DNA of 64,000 nucleotides, taken from Duganella sp. CF517 (lineage in GTDB: Bacteria > Pseudomonadota > Gammaproteobacteria > Burkholderiales > Burkholderiaceae_D). The first letter of the stretch is position 1. The number at the start of each line of letters is the position of its first letter. Below are positions 37,125 to 45,753 of this stretch, one piece after another. Under the pieces are notes generated by a model. That model was not told the origin of the DNA and did no database searches. It saw only the letters and a program-made list of their open reading frames with translations. A program made the translations under genes and the position numbers. The stretch is from contig NZ_FODC01000005.1 of NCBI RefSeq assembly GCF_900110275.1, positions 124,001 to 188,000 on the forward strand, in the 5' to 3' direction.

Positions 37125-38405
37125 TTACATGGCAGGACGCGGCATACGCCGGATCAGCAAAATGACGCCGGCGGCGAGCAGACAGGCCGCGCCGGCGGCG
37201 AACAGCGCCGGGTTGTAAGTGAGCATGATGGTGCGCGCCCTGCCCGCCCCCCAGGCGGCCACGGCCGCGCCCAGCTGGTGGCCCGCGAACACCCAGCCGA
37301 ACACCATCCCCGCCCGCTCCTTGCCGAAGGTGGACGCCACCAGCCGCACCGTCGGCGGCACGGTGGCGATCCAGTCCAGGCCGTAAAACATGGCAAACAG
37401 GGACAGCCCATAAAACGTGAACTCGGAATACGGCAACCAGAACAACGACAGCCCGCGCAAGCCGTAATACATGAACAGCAGCTTGCGGTTGTCATAGCGG
37501 TCCGACAACCAGCCCGAGCCGATGGTGCCGACCAGGTCGAACGCCCCCATCATCGCCAGCACCGATGCGGCCGGCACGGCGGCCAGTCCGGCGTCACCGC
37601 ACAGCGAAATAAAATGCGTCTGGATCAGGCCGTTGGTGCTCAGCCCGCAGATAAAAAACGTTCCGAACAGAATCCAGAACACGCGGTTGCCGGCCACGCT
37701 GGCCAGCACCTTGAACGGTGTGGCGAACGTGATGTGCATCGGCGGCGTCGGCGGCGCGACTTCAGTGCCCGGCGCGGCGCCGTAGGGAGTGAGGCCCAGT
37801 TCGTTGGGCCGGTTACGCATCAACAGCAACACCAGCACGGCGACCAGCGCGCAGGCGGCAAACACCGGAATGACGGCCATGCGCCAGCCGAAGCGCTCGA
37901 TCAGCCAGGCGCCCACCGGCAGGAAGACCAGCTGCCCGGTGGCGGAACTGGCGGTGAGCATGCCGACCACCAGGCCACGGTGGCTGTCGAACCAGCGGTT
38001 GGAGACGATCGCGCTGAGCACCAGCGCGGTCATGCCCGAGCCGATGCCGAGCATGACGCCCCAGAACAGCACCAGGTGCCAGAACTGCGTCATTTGCGTG
38101 GCCAGCGCCATGCCGGTGGCCACCAGCGTCAGCGCGGTGACCACCACGTGGCGCAGGCCGAAACGCTCCATCAGGATGGCGGCGAACGGCCCCATCAAAC
38201 CGAACAGCACGAAACGCACGGCCAGCGCGGACGAGATTTGTTCGACGTTCCAACCGAATTCGGCGGCCAGCGGCTGCAGCAGCGCGCCCGGCAGGCCGAG
38301 CGCCGCCGACGAGGTCAGCCCCGTCAGGAAGGTGACGGCGACGATCACCCATGAGTAATGCCAGCCGCGCCGCCGCAGCCAGTTGGAAAGCGATAGTGCG
38401 AACAT
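37125..38405 (-). CDS. MFS permease, oxalate/formate-antiporter or MCT-like
   Basis: A 426-residue major facilitator protein with 12 predicted helices. Motif A-like GPFAAILMERFGLRHVV follows helix 2, and GSGWLSDRYDNRKLLF is its repeat between helices 8 and 9. The pattern fits monocarboxylate or oxalate/formate-type MFS. The start at 38405 follows AAGGAACATC; a longer upstream in-frame extension is not conserved in style. A palindromic site lies 72 bases upstream of it. Confidence 0.85.
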   Translation of the reverse strand: MFALSLSNWLRRRGWHYSWVIVAVTFLTGLTSSAALGLPGALLQPLAAEFGWNVEQISSALAVRFVLFGLMGPFAAILMERFGLRHVVVTALTLVATGMALATQMTQFWHLVLFWGVMLGIGSGMTALVLSAIVSNRWFDSHRGLVVGMLTASSATGQLVFLPVGAWLIERFGWRMAVIPVFAACALVAVLVLLLMRNRPNELGLTPYGAAPGTEVAPPTPPMHITFATPFKVLASVAGNRVFWILFGTFFICGLSTNGLIQTHFISLCGDAGLAAVPAASVLAMMGAFDLVGTIGSGWLSDRYDNRKLLFMYYGLRGLSLFWLPYSEFTFYGLSLFAMFYGLDWIATVPPTVRLVASTFGKERAGMVFGWVFAGHQLGAAVAAWGAGRARTIMLTYNPALFAAGAACLLAAGVILLIRRMPRPAM

Positions 38406-38476
38406 GATGTTCCTTGCGATGACGATGGATGCGGCGATGCGCGGTTGCAGACCACCGCGCGGTCCGGCCATTTTAA

Positions 38477-38490
38477 ATTATGGTCATAAT
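38477..38490 (-). promoter_or_regulatory. Palindromic operator candidate ATTATGGTCATAAT
   Basis: Perfect 6-base arms (ATTATG and CATAAT) around GT, 72-85 bases upstream of the MFS start. Regulator unknown; no regulator gene adjoins. Confidence 0.4.
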
Positions 38491-38508
38491 GAATGCAAGG
38501 AAAAGAAA

Positions 38509-38528
38509 GGGGCCTCGGCGGAGGCCCC
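38509..38528 (-). terminator. Terminator of the BON-domain gene
   Basis: GGGGCCTC-ggcg-GAGGCCCC stem. On the minus strand it follows the BON gene and runs into a T-rich stretch. Confidence 0.8.
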
Positions 38529-38554
38529 GATCAGGGGGAAAGACGGGCTACGGC

Positions 38555-39265
38555 TTATTTGATGCGCAGCGAGCTCTTGACGTCGGTGACGCCTTTGACG
38601 TTGCGGGCCACGTCGACCGCTTTATCGGCTTCGGCCTGCGACGGCACGAAGCCGCTCAGCACCACGCCGCCGTTGGTGGTTTCAACTTTGACGTCCAGCG
38701 ATTTCAGTGCCGGCTCGGCCATCAGTTCGGTTTTGACCTTGGTGGTGATGACGGTGTCGGCGACGGCGTCCTTGGCCAGCTCGGTTTTCGATTTGGCTTC
38801 GCACGATGCCTTGTCGGTGCCGGTCATGGCGCTGCAGTCGATGCCGGTCTGGGCGACGTCGGCGGCATCCTTACCGGCCTTGGCGGCGTTGATGGCGGCG
38901 ACCTGCTGCGACTTGGCGGTGCTCAGGCAGCTATCCTTGGCGTTGCCGTCCAAGGTATCGCATTTTTCCTTGGCCAGGCCGTACTGGGCATCGGCCAGTT
39001 CGGTGCGAGCTTTTTCAATCGATTTTTTGTCGTTCTTGTACTGCATCGTGGCGTTCGCCTCGGCCGTCGCGCGGGCGACTTTGGCCTGCTCCTGGCAGAC
39101 GTCCTTGGCATTGCCGGACTGCGCATCGCAGGCGGACTTGGCGGTCTTGTAATCGTTGGCAGCTTTGTTGGTGGCTGCCTTGTAGGCCACCGTGTCGTTG
39201 GCTGGGGTGGCGGCGAAACTGGCGCTGGCGGCGCCGGCCAGAACCAGGAAGAGGAGCTTGTTCAT
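38555..39265 (-). CDS. BON-domain exported protein
   Basis: A 236-residue protein with signal peptide (MNKLLFLVLA to SASFA). The middle (about 20-160) is an Ala/Lys/Cys-containing helical region whose cysteines recur (KSACDAQSG, DVCQEQA, EKCDTLDG, DSCLSTAK, GIDCSAM, ASCEAKS), apparently as spaced Cys pairs. The C-terminal 70 residues are a BON domain (DAVADTVITTKVKTELMAEP, then GVVLSGFVPSQAEADKAVD). BON proteins bind phospholipid or outer-membrane components. The Cys-rich part is unusual. Start follows AAAGGGACACATC. Confidence 0.82.
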   Translation of the reverse strand: MNKLLFLVLAGAASASFAATPANDTVAYKAATNKAANDYKTAKSACDAQSGNAKDVCQEQAKVARATAEANATMQYKNDKKSIEKARTELADAQYGLAKEKCDTLDGNAKDSCLSTAKSQQVAAINAAKAGKDAADVAQTGIDCSAMTGTDKASCEAKSKTELAKDAVADTVITTKVKTELMAEPALKSLDVKVETTNGGVVLSGFVPSQAEADKAVDVARNVKGVTDVKSSLRIK

Positions 39266-39399
39266 GATGTGTCCCTTTGTTGTGGTGGTTGGTGGACACA
39301 TTAAACGCCGACAGCAGAGAAACCTCTGTGCGGGAACGAACAGAGTTGGGGAATTGTTATTTTATGACTATGCACACCGCCGGCGTGACTTCGATATCG

Positions 39400-40140
39400 C
39401 TAGCGCTGAAGCGACGCCTGGCGCATGCCCTGGCGGGCGTCCTGGCGCGCGTCCTGGTTCAGCAGACCCTTTTGCCACAGGCTGCTGGCCTGCTCGAACA
39501 ACGGCAGCTCGGCGGCAAAGGCGTCGCCGCTCGACGCCAGTTGCAGCCACGCCATGGTGGTGTGCGAACCGACAACCGCGCCGGACGGCGAGGGTTGACG
39601 CACCTGGCGCATCCATGCGGCGACGATGCCGTACTGCTCCGGGTGACGCTGCTGTATCCACGCCAGCGCGGCCAGATCGGCGAAGCCTTCCTCGCGGCGG
39701 GTCTGCTCCAGTTCCTGCGCTTGGGCTTGGGCTTGACCGTGCGCGGCGTGGTCGTGTTCCTCGAAACCGGCCGGCATCTCGTGCCACTGCCCCTGCACGT
39801 AGCGCCAGCAGTGGCCCACTTCGTGCGCGAACATCGCCTCGATCATCAGCGCCCGCTGCTCGGCCGGCACGCTCGACAGGACGTCTTCGGCATTGGTCTT
39901 GTTACGCATCGTCAGCACCAGCTTGCAACGTCCGTCCTGGAAGCCCAAAGCCAGCGGCACGTCGGTCGGCTTGCCGGTGGGCTGGACGATGATGTCGATC
40001 GGCAGTTTCAGGTCTTTCTTGGCGTACTTCAGCATGGCCGATCCGGCGGTGAGCCAGCGGGTTTCCATGTCGGTCAACTCCGCCGCGGAAGCGAAGTTGG
40101 AGCAAAACAGCAGCAGGGAGATAAGTAGGCGCGTGATCAT
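39400..40140 (-). CDS. Exported HExxH zinc-protease-like protein
   Basis: A 246-residue protein with signal peptide (MITRLLISLLLFCSNFASAA). HEVGH (106-110) is a classic zincin HExxH, and EEGFAD (150-155) downstream could supply the third ligand, a gluzincin-like layout. Near the C-terminus is a Gln/Ala-rich stretch. No named family recognised. Stands alone on the minus strand, upstream of the BON gene by 134 bases. Confidence 0.62.
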   Translation of the reverse strand: MITRLLISLLLFCSNFASAAELTDMETRWLTAGSAMLKYAKKDLKLPIDIIVQPTGKPTDVPLALGFQDGRCKLVLTMRNKTNAEDVLSSVPAEQRALMIEAMFAHEVGHCWRYVQGQWHEMPAGFEEHDHAAHGQAQAQAQELEQTRREEGFADLAALAWIQQRHPEQYGIVAAWMRQVRQPSPSGAVVGSHTTMAWLQLASSGDAFAAELPLFEQASSLWQKGLLNQDARQDARQGMRQASLQR

Positions 40141-40304
40141 GATTTGGTTTCCTCAAACCAACTTTATCACGACCACGGAAACTTTTATTGCCGTACGGAA
40201 GTTTTTTTCTACGTAGGCAAACTTGAACTATTTGTTTGAAACGCCACTGTGTAAGCGGATTGACAACGGAGACCGGACGGCCCCCGTTCGGGAAAGGTGA
40301 GGAC

Positions 40305-42005
40305 TTACTTCGCCAGCAGGCTTTGCGCCGTCTTGAATTCCGGACGGATATCGTTGGGCACGGATTTCATTTTATCCAACGCTTTTTGCACGTCCGGACG
40401 GATCACGACGTATTTGGTCATCATCTCCCGCGCGCGCGCGTAGTCGCCGGTGGCCTCGATGGTCAGGAACTCGCGGTCGAGATCGGTGACGGCGGACTTG
40501 ATCTTTTTGAAATCCACCGCGAACGTGCCATCGCCATGCGACACGAAGCCGCCCTTGTCGAGAAGATAATTCACCTGGATCGCCATGCCGCGCGCGTGCG
40601 AATCGGTCAGGCCGAAATGCAAGGTGCGGAACGCCGACGCCAGGAACGTCGTGTACAGCTTGCGCTCGGCCGCCTCGCCCTGCCCCAGCGTGCCGGCCAG
40701 CTGGCCCTTGTCCATCATATAGGCCAGCACGTACAGGCCGGTGATGTCCGCCTTGGCTTCCTCGATGGTCGAATAGGCTTCCTTCAAGTCCTGGCGCGGG
40801 GTCGATTCCTTGCCGTCGACCTTGGTCACGTGCGGTCCCAGGCCGTGCGTGATCTCGTGCGCCAGGATGTGCGTGAAGAACGAGTCGAAATCGACATCCT
40901 TCTGGTCGGCGGGCTTGAGCACCAGCTTGGAGATCGGCGTCAACGTCGATTTGAACTTGGCTTGCTGTACGTTCTTGAGCATCACGCGCTTGGAACCGCG
41001 CTGGCTGATGATGCGCTCGTCGTTGGGCAGGTTATAGGCGGCCGTCTGCACGCCCATGTTGCCGTCGCCGGCGCCGTACACCTGGTTGACCACAACCATC
41101 GGCGCGATGGCGCCGACCTTCGGATTGCGGTACTGCGCGTCGAGCGGCAGATTGTCTTCCAGCTCCTGCATGTGCTTGGCGAAGAAGTCGAGCTTTTGCG
41201 TCTCCTTCTGGTCGCGGATGTTGACGTAGGCCTCGAACGCGGCCTTGTAGCCGAACAGCTCGTCGTTATAGGTCTCGTACGGGCCGATGGTGACGTCGAC
41301 CGGCGCGTCCAGATCCATCCAGGCGAAGTCGGAGGCCAGATAGTCGTTGCTCAGGAAAGCATCGGCGCGCAGTTCGAGGAACTTCTTCAGCGAGGCGTTG
41401 TCGGTCGCGGCGGCGGCTTGCTTGAGCAGCGCGGCGGCCTGCTGCAGTTCGGCCTTGTATTCGTCCGAATATTTGACGGTGGTGAACTGGCCGTCGGCGT
41501 TGCGGCGTATCGTCGTGAAAAACCACTGCGCCTGTTCCTTGTCGATCGCCGGCAAGGCGTTCATCCAGGTTTCCAGCTGGGCCTTGCTGGCGTCGGCCGG
41601 ATAGAAATTGCCGCCCTCCGGCTTTTTGGCGGGAATCTTGATGCCGTCGATCTCGGCCGGCAGGAACGATTCATGGCTGTCGAGGATCGACCACGGCCCC
41701 TTGTTGAGCCAGAAGTAGCCCAGGCGGGCCTGGCCCAGCGGCGTCTTGTCCTTCTTCAGCGCGGCCCACAGCGCCTCGTTGCCGGACCAGCGCTGGCGCA
41801 ACTGCAGCACGTCGATGATCTTGGCCGCCTCGATCAGTTTGACGATGGCCTTCTTGTCGCCGGCGGAGAGTTTGCTGGTGTCGGCGGTCAGCGCGATCGG
41901 CGCGTACCGCTTGCTCATTTTGTTCAGGTCGGCGACGTCGGCGGGCGCGGCGTAGGCGGCGGCGCAGGCGAGCGCCAGCGCCAATGGGAGCAGGATTTTT
42001 TTCAT
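40305..42005 (-). CDS. M49-like (dipeptidyl-peptidase III-related) zinc peptidase
   Basis: A 566-residue exported protein (signal peptide MKKILLPLAL to AAAYA). The zinc motif HEITHGLGPHV (near 382) and later EEAKADITGL match the DPP III-related subgroup with HExxH, not the six-residue HEXXGH of classical DPP III. MEDIUM-length N-terminal region DVLQLRQRWSGNEALW is typical of that subgroup. Start at 42005 follows CGAGGTTCGA. It lies 23 bases after the end of the SDR gene, so it may be read from the SDR-SnoaL promoter. Confidence 0.82.
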   Translation of the reverse strand: MKKILLPLALALACAAAYAAPADVADLNKMSKRYAPIALTADTSKLSAGDKKAIVKLIEAAKIIDVLQLRQRWSGNEALWAALKKDKTPLGQARLGYFWLNKGPWSILDSHESFLPAEIDGIKIPAKKPEGGNFYPADASKAQLETWMNALPAIDKEQAQWFFTTIRRNADGQFTTVKYSDEYKAELQQAAALLKQAAAATDNASLKKFLELRADAFLSNDYLASDFAWMDLDAPVDVTIGPYETYNDELFGYKAAFEAYVNIRDQKETQKLDFFAKHMQELEDNLPLDAQYRNPKVGAIAPMVVVNQVYGAGDGNMGVQTAAYNLPNDERIISQRGSKRVMLKNVQQAKFKSTLTPISKLVLKPADQKDVDFDSFFTHILAHEITHGLGPHVTKVDGKESTPRQDLKEAYSTIEEAKADITGLYVLAYMMDKGQLAGTLGQGEAAERKLYTTFLASAFRTLHFGLTDSHARGMAIQVNYLLDKGGFVSHGDGTFAVDFKKIKSAVTDLDREFLTIEATGDYARAREMMTKYVVIRPDVQKALDKMKSVPNDIRPEFKTAQSLLAK

Positions 42006-42028
42006 TCGAACCTCGGGTGGAGTGAGGG

Positions 42029-42979
42029 TCACATTGTAATCCACCGGTCGCCCTGCCCTCTGCCCGGAGCAACAGCTTGCGGCACCGCCGGCGCCAGGTC
42101 GGCCAACCCCAGTTGTGCCAGAAACGCGGTCTGCTTCACGTGGTAAACAGCGTCGATGGCCTCCGTGCCTTTTTGCTGACCATCGATGATGACCCGCGAT
42201 GGACGCGTGCCACGTGGCATGGACAATACCTGGCACGCGGCACTGCCCACGTCTTCAACCGTCAGCGCGCCACCGTTGGCCGCGTCGATGGCGCTGAGTT
42301 TGTCCCCCAGAGTGGCCATGCGCGCGGCAAGATCGCCATACTGCTCACCAATCGCCGCATAGGCGGGCGCCTGCGCGTGTGCGAAGTGTTCGGTCCCTGT
42401 AGTAAAGGCGCCGGGGACCAGTGTCACGCTTTCGATACCGAAAGGACGTACCTCCATGCCCATGATTTCAGCCAGTGCATCGCCAGCGACCTTACTGGCA
42501 ACGTAAGGCCCCAGAAATGGTTCGTGCAAACGCGCGGTCGTGCTGCCGACGTACATCAACAGTCCGCGACCTTGCCGGCGCATCGCCGGCAAGACGGCGC
42601 GATTGACACGTAACCAGGAAAGCGCATTGGTATCGATGATCCGTGCGACCTGATCGATCGAGAACGATTCGCTGATCCCTTGCATCAGCATGCCGGCATT
42701 GTTGACGACGACATCCAGACGTCCATCCTTGCCGAGGATGGCGTCCACCGCCGCCCGACAACCGGTTTCGGACAGGACATCTAGCTCCAGCGTGCCAAGC
42801 GCAATGTTTTCACGCTTGGCGAGTTGCCGCAGCTGCGCGACGCACTGGGCATTTTTTCCTTCAGTTTCGCGCATGCTGGCATAGACGATGTGGCCATTGC
42901 GTGCCAGCGCCAATGCAATAGCATGGCCTATGCCGGACGAGGCGCCGGTCACGAGCACGACTTGTGGATCTGTTTGCAT
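42029..42979 (-). CDS. Short-chain dehydrogenase/reductase (classical SDR)
   Basis: A 316-residue classical SDR: cofactor loop TGASSGIGHAIALA, NNAGMLMQ, and the catalytic YVASK near 160 preceded by a serine in MYVGSTTARL. Slightly longer than the usual 250-280 residues because of a C-terminal helical region. Start at 42979 follows GGAGGCACTC. Substrate unknown. It forms an operon with the upstream SnoaL-like gene (22-base gap). Confidence 0.88.
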   Translation of the reverse strand: MQTDPQVVLVTGASSGIGHAIALALARNGHIVYASMRETEGKNAQCVAQLRQLAKRENIALGTLELDVLSETGCRAAVDAILGKDGRLDVVVNNAGMLMQGISESFSIDQVARIIDTNALSWLRVNRAVLPAMRRQGRGLLMYVGSTTARLHEPFLGPYVASKVAGDALAEIMGMEVRPFGIESVTLVPGAFTTGTEHFAHAQAPAYAAIGEQYGDLAARMATLGDKLSAIDAANGGALTVEDVGSAACQVLSMPRGTRPSRVIIDGQQKGTEAIDAVYHVKQTAFLAQLGLADLAPAVPQAVAPGRGQGDRWITM

Positions 42980-43001
42980 GAGTGCCTCCGTTATATAGGG
43001 T

Positions 43002-43448
43002 TCAACCTTGTGGCGGGAATTGGCCAAGTTGCAGGAAGAGGCCGAACCAGTCCTCCATGTGCCACGTGGTGGTGACTAGGCCGTCGGCGAGCGTGTGAAA
43101 CTCGTGCAAGCGGAAACTGACTTTTTTCCCGGTTGGAGCGATGCCGAACAGCTCACCCAAATGCGTCCCGCTGATCTCGGCGCGCACGGCAACCTTGCCA
43201 GGCTGCTGGACCGTGTCGTGGATCGTGATTTGCACGTCTGGTAATGCGGCGGCAAGCATGCGGAGGATGGGCTTGATGCCTGCCGGGCCGGGTTCCTGCC
43301 CCGGCGCCAGCGGAATGTCGTCCCAGTCGGGGGCGAGCACGGCGTCCACGAGGTCCGGGTTCTGTTCGCTGAAAGCCCGATAAAGCGTTTGCACAGCAAT
43401 GAGTTCGGCGCGTAATTGCTGGGAAAGGTCGGTAGTTGCGATAGTCAT
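43002..43448 (-). CDS. SnoaL-like / ester cyclase-type NTF2-fold protein
   Basis: A 148-residue protein of the SnoaL-like polyketide-cyclase/ester-cyclase group: VQTLYRAFSEQNPDLVDAVLAPDWDD and a FHTLADGLVTTTWHMEDWFGLFLQLGQ tail. No signal peptide. It is first in the unit with the SDR gene and divergent from a LysR gene, the usual arrangement for a small catabolic or stress-response pair. The molecule handled is unknown. Confidence 0.78.
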   Translation of the reverse strand: MTIATTDLSQQLRAELIAVQTLYRAFSEQNPDLVDAVLAPDWDDIPLAPGQEPGPAGIKPILRMLAAALPDVQITIHDTVQQPGKVAVRAEISGTHLGELFGIAPTGKKVSFRLHEFHTLADGLVTTTWHMEDWFGLFLQLGQFPPQG

Positions 43449-43510
43449 GAAAGGATCTGCTCAGAGTTGAAGGAAGTGTCAGTGTGTTCTTTGCAGTACA
43501 ATCAGTCCAA

Positions 43511-43537
43511 CAAATAAACTATATAAGTGATTATTTG
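43511..43537 (+). promoter_or_regulatory. Inverted repeat at the LysR/SnoaL divergent promoter
   Basis: CAAATAA (43511-43517) and TTATTTG (43531-43537) with a 13-base spacer, ending 4 bases before the LysR start. It fits a LysR-type operator; autoregulation is inferred. Confidence 0.45.
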
Positions 43538-43541
43538 AATC

Positions 43542-44456
43542 ATGGATTTTCATGGCATCGATTTGAATTTACTGGTCGCTTTCAACGCATTGATGAGCGA
43601 ACGAAATGTGACGCGTGCCGCGACACAGGTGGGCGTGAGCCAGCCTGCCATGAGCGCGGCCTTGTCGCGGCTACGTATCCTGCTCGGCGATCCGCTTTTC
43701 CAGCGCAGCAGCACGGGCTTGATTCCCACGCCGCGCGCGCGGGATCTGGCGCTACCGGTCGAAGAGGCGTTGCGCCAGATTGAATTGGCGATGATCAGCC
43801 AGCCCGTTTTTCAGCCCGGGACGGCGTCGGTGACGTTCAAGCTGGGCCTGCAGGATTACCCGACGGTGGTCGTGCTTCCGCCCCTGATCGCCGCACTTGA
43901 ACGCTCCATGCCCGGAGTAACCTTGAACGTCATTGCGTTTAATGACCGTGACGCCGCTGTCGATTTGCTCGATGCAGGGGAGATCGATGCCGCGATTGGC
44001 GTGTCGCCGACGGATACGGATGCCCGCATCCGGACGCGGCCACTGCTGCGCGACGAGTTTGTCACCATCGTATCGCGCGATAATCCGGCGGCGGGACGTC
44101 CAATGGACTTGAACAGTTACCTCCAATTGCAGCACGTGCTGGTGTCACCCGAAGGGCAGATGCATGGGCTCGTCGATCAAACCCTCGCCCAACAGGGAAA
44201 GAAGCGCAAGCTCGCATTGACCTTGCCACAACTATTTGCGGTGCCTGCGGTTATTGCCCGCACCAACTGGGTCGCCACCATACTCAAACGCGCAGCGCTT
44301 GAGTCGCAGGCTAGTCATCGACTGATGCTGTTCCCGCCGCCCATGGCGTTGCCTGAAATCGTTTTTCACCTGATCTGGCATCGACGCAGCGATAACAACC
44401 CCGCTCAACTTTGGTTCAGGGAATTTATCGCAGAACATTCAGTCGCTGTGGACTGA
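43542..44456 (+). CDS. LysR-family transcriptional regulator
   Basis: A 304-residue LTTR. The helix-turn-helix is near 20-45 (NVTRAATQVGVSQPAMSAALSRLR) with LLGDPLFQRSS after it, and the effector domain spans about 90-300. The N-terminus MDFHGIDLNLLVAFNAL is typical. It diverges from the SnoaL-SDR unit and probably controls it. It ends 19 bases from the convergent MBL gene. Base composition at its start is lower in G+C than in the core genes around it. Confidence 0.9.
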   Translation: MDFHGIDLNLLVAFNALMSERNVTRAATQVGVSQPAMSAALSRLRILLGDPLFQRSSTGLIPTPRARDLALPVEEALRQIELAMISQPVFQPGTASVTFKLGLQDYPTVVVLPPLIAALERSMPGVTLNVIAFNDRDAAVDLLDAGEIDAAIGVSPTDTDARIRTRPLLRDEFVTIVSRDNPAAGRPMDLNSYLQLQHVLVSPEGQMHGLVDQTLAQQGKKRKLALTLPQLFAVPAVIARTNWVATILKRAALESQASHRLMLFPPPMALPEIVFHLIWHRRSDNNPAQLWFREFIAEHSVAVD

Positions 44457-44475
44457 ACCTTTCCACGACGTGGGT

Positions 44476-45753
44476 CTAGTCGGGAACAGCCTCGCGTGTC
44501 GGAACAACAGGACAGGTTGTCGGCGCAAATCGTTGGGCCGGACTACCATTGATCGTCGCGACGATCGGCTTTTCGTTCGCCGACGTCCATCTCAACGTCG
44601 GCCACCAACGCTGCACGTCTTCAGGTCTCGGCACGGTCGGTTCGACAGATTGGCCAGGCCGTGGCGTGATCACTTTCAGGTCGGCGCAGCGCGCCGCCGC
44701 CAATACGCGCTCCACCGGTTCGGTCCAGGCATGCGGCGCCAGTTTGAACAAGCCCCAATGTACCGGCAGCAGCACGCGCGCGTTGACTTGTTTCGCCGTC
44801 AGCACCGCCTGCTCCGGACCGAGGTGCGCATCAGGCCAGGCTTCGCTGTATTGACCTGATTCAATCAGCGCCAGGTCGAAAGGTCCGTAGCGTTCTCCTA
44901 TTTCCGTCATCGCATGTTGCAATCCGGTGTCACCGGAAAAATACACCCGGTAGCGCGCCCCCAGCAATGCAAAGCCTCCCCACAAGGTGTGGTCGCTGCG
45001 CGGATCGAGACGCCCCGACGAATGACGCGCCGGCACGATCGCGACAGCCAGCGCGCCGACCTGGGTCGATTGCCACCAGTCCAGCTCCACGATGCGCGTC
45101 CGCGCAATGCCCCACCGCTCCAACCGCCCGCCCATACCGAGTGGCACAATGAAGAGATTGGTCCAATGCCGCATCGCTATAATTGTAGCCTGGTCCAGGT
45201 GGTCATAATGGTCATGCGAGATGATGACCGCGTCGATGCGTGGAAACTGCGTCAGCGCGATGACCGGGGCGTACCAGCGCCGCGGTCCCAGCCATCCGAT
45301 CGGCGACGCGCGCTCACTCCAGATCGGGTCCGTCAGGATCCGGATGCCATCAATTTCCAACAACGTCGACGAGTGGCCAAACCACGTGACACGTAAGCCG
45401 CTGTCAGGCGCCATTGCCAGCATAGCCGGGTCTGTCATCACAACCGGTACGGGTGAAGCCGGCACGTCGTCGGGTGCGCCCGAGAGCGCCCGCAGCAGCG
45501 CTTTGGGCAGATCGGTGTGGCTTCCTTCGGCATTCCGGAAGCGGCCGTCGCGCCACTCGGGAGACGCCGCAATCGCCGCCGGCCGGTCGCCTGCGGTGCT
45601 CGCCCGCCATGCCTGGCAACCGCACAGCATAGATGAAATCAGCAGGACACCGGCTATGAATATGGGCGCGGCTCGCCGTCCCATCTCCGCAAACAGCGAA
45701 AATTGCATCACGGTGGCTTGCAGGTATTGGGAGCCGAGGTATCGTTGGCTCAT
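44476..45753 (-). CDS. MBL-fold metallohydrolase (UlaG/NAPE-PLD-like)
   Basis: A 425-residue protein with a hydrophobic N-terminus and a possible lipobox (LCGC, Cys46). Metal motifs are VTWFGHSSTLLEID, DPIWSERASPI, SHDHYDHLD (HxHxDH), then HWGLFKLAPHAW. The pattern fits the UlaG/NAPE-PLD-like branch that includes phospholipase D-type enzymes. An ATG at 45708 would give a more normal 30-residue signal sequence. It overlaps the DUF2306 gene by 4 bases (ATGA). Confidence 0.8.
   Translation of the reverse strand: MSQRYLGSQYLQATVMQFSLFAEMGRRAAPIFIAGVLLISSMLCGCQAWRASTAGDRPAAIAASPEWRDGRFRNAEGSHTDLPKALLRALSGAPDDVPASPVPVVMTDPAMLAMAPDSGLRVTWFGHSSTLLEIDGIRILTDPIWSERASPIGWLGPRRWYAPVIALTQFPRIDAVIISHDHYDHLDQATIIAMRHWTNLFIVPLGMGGRLERWGIARTRIVELDWWQSTQVGALAVAIVPARHSSGRLDPRSDHTLWGGFALLGARYRVYFSGDTGLQHAMTEIGERYGPFDLALIESGQYSEAWPDAHLGPEQAVLTAKQVNARVLLPVHWGLFKLAPHAWTEPVERVLAAARCADLKVITPRPGQSVEPTVPRPEDVQRWWPTLRWTSANEKPIVATINGSPAQRFAPTTCPVVPTREAVPD

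Noticed and set aside
35423..37165. A 580-codon plus-strand open frame
   Set aside because: Antisense to the metallophosphoesterase lipoprotein, whose metal motifs are complete.
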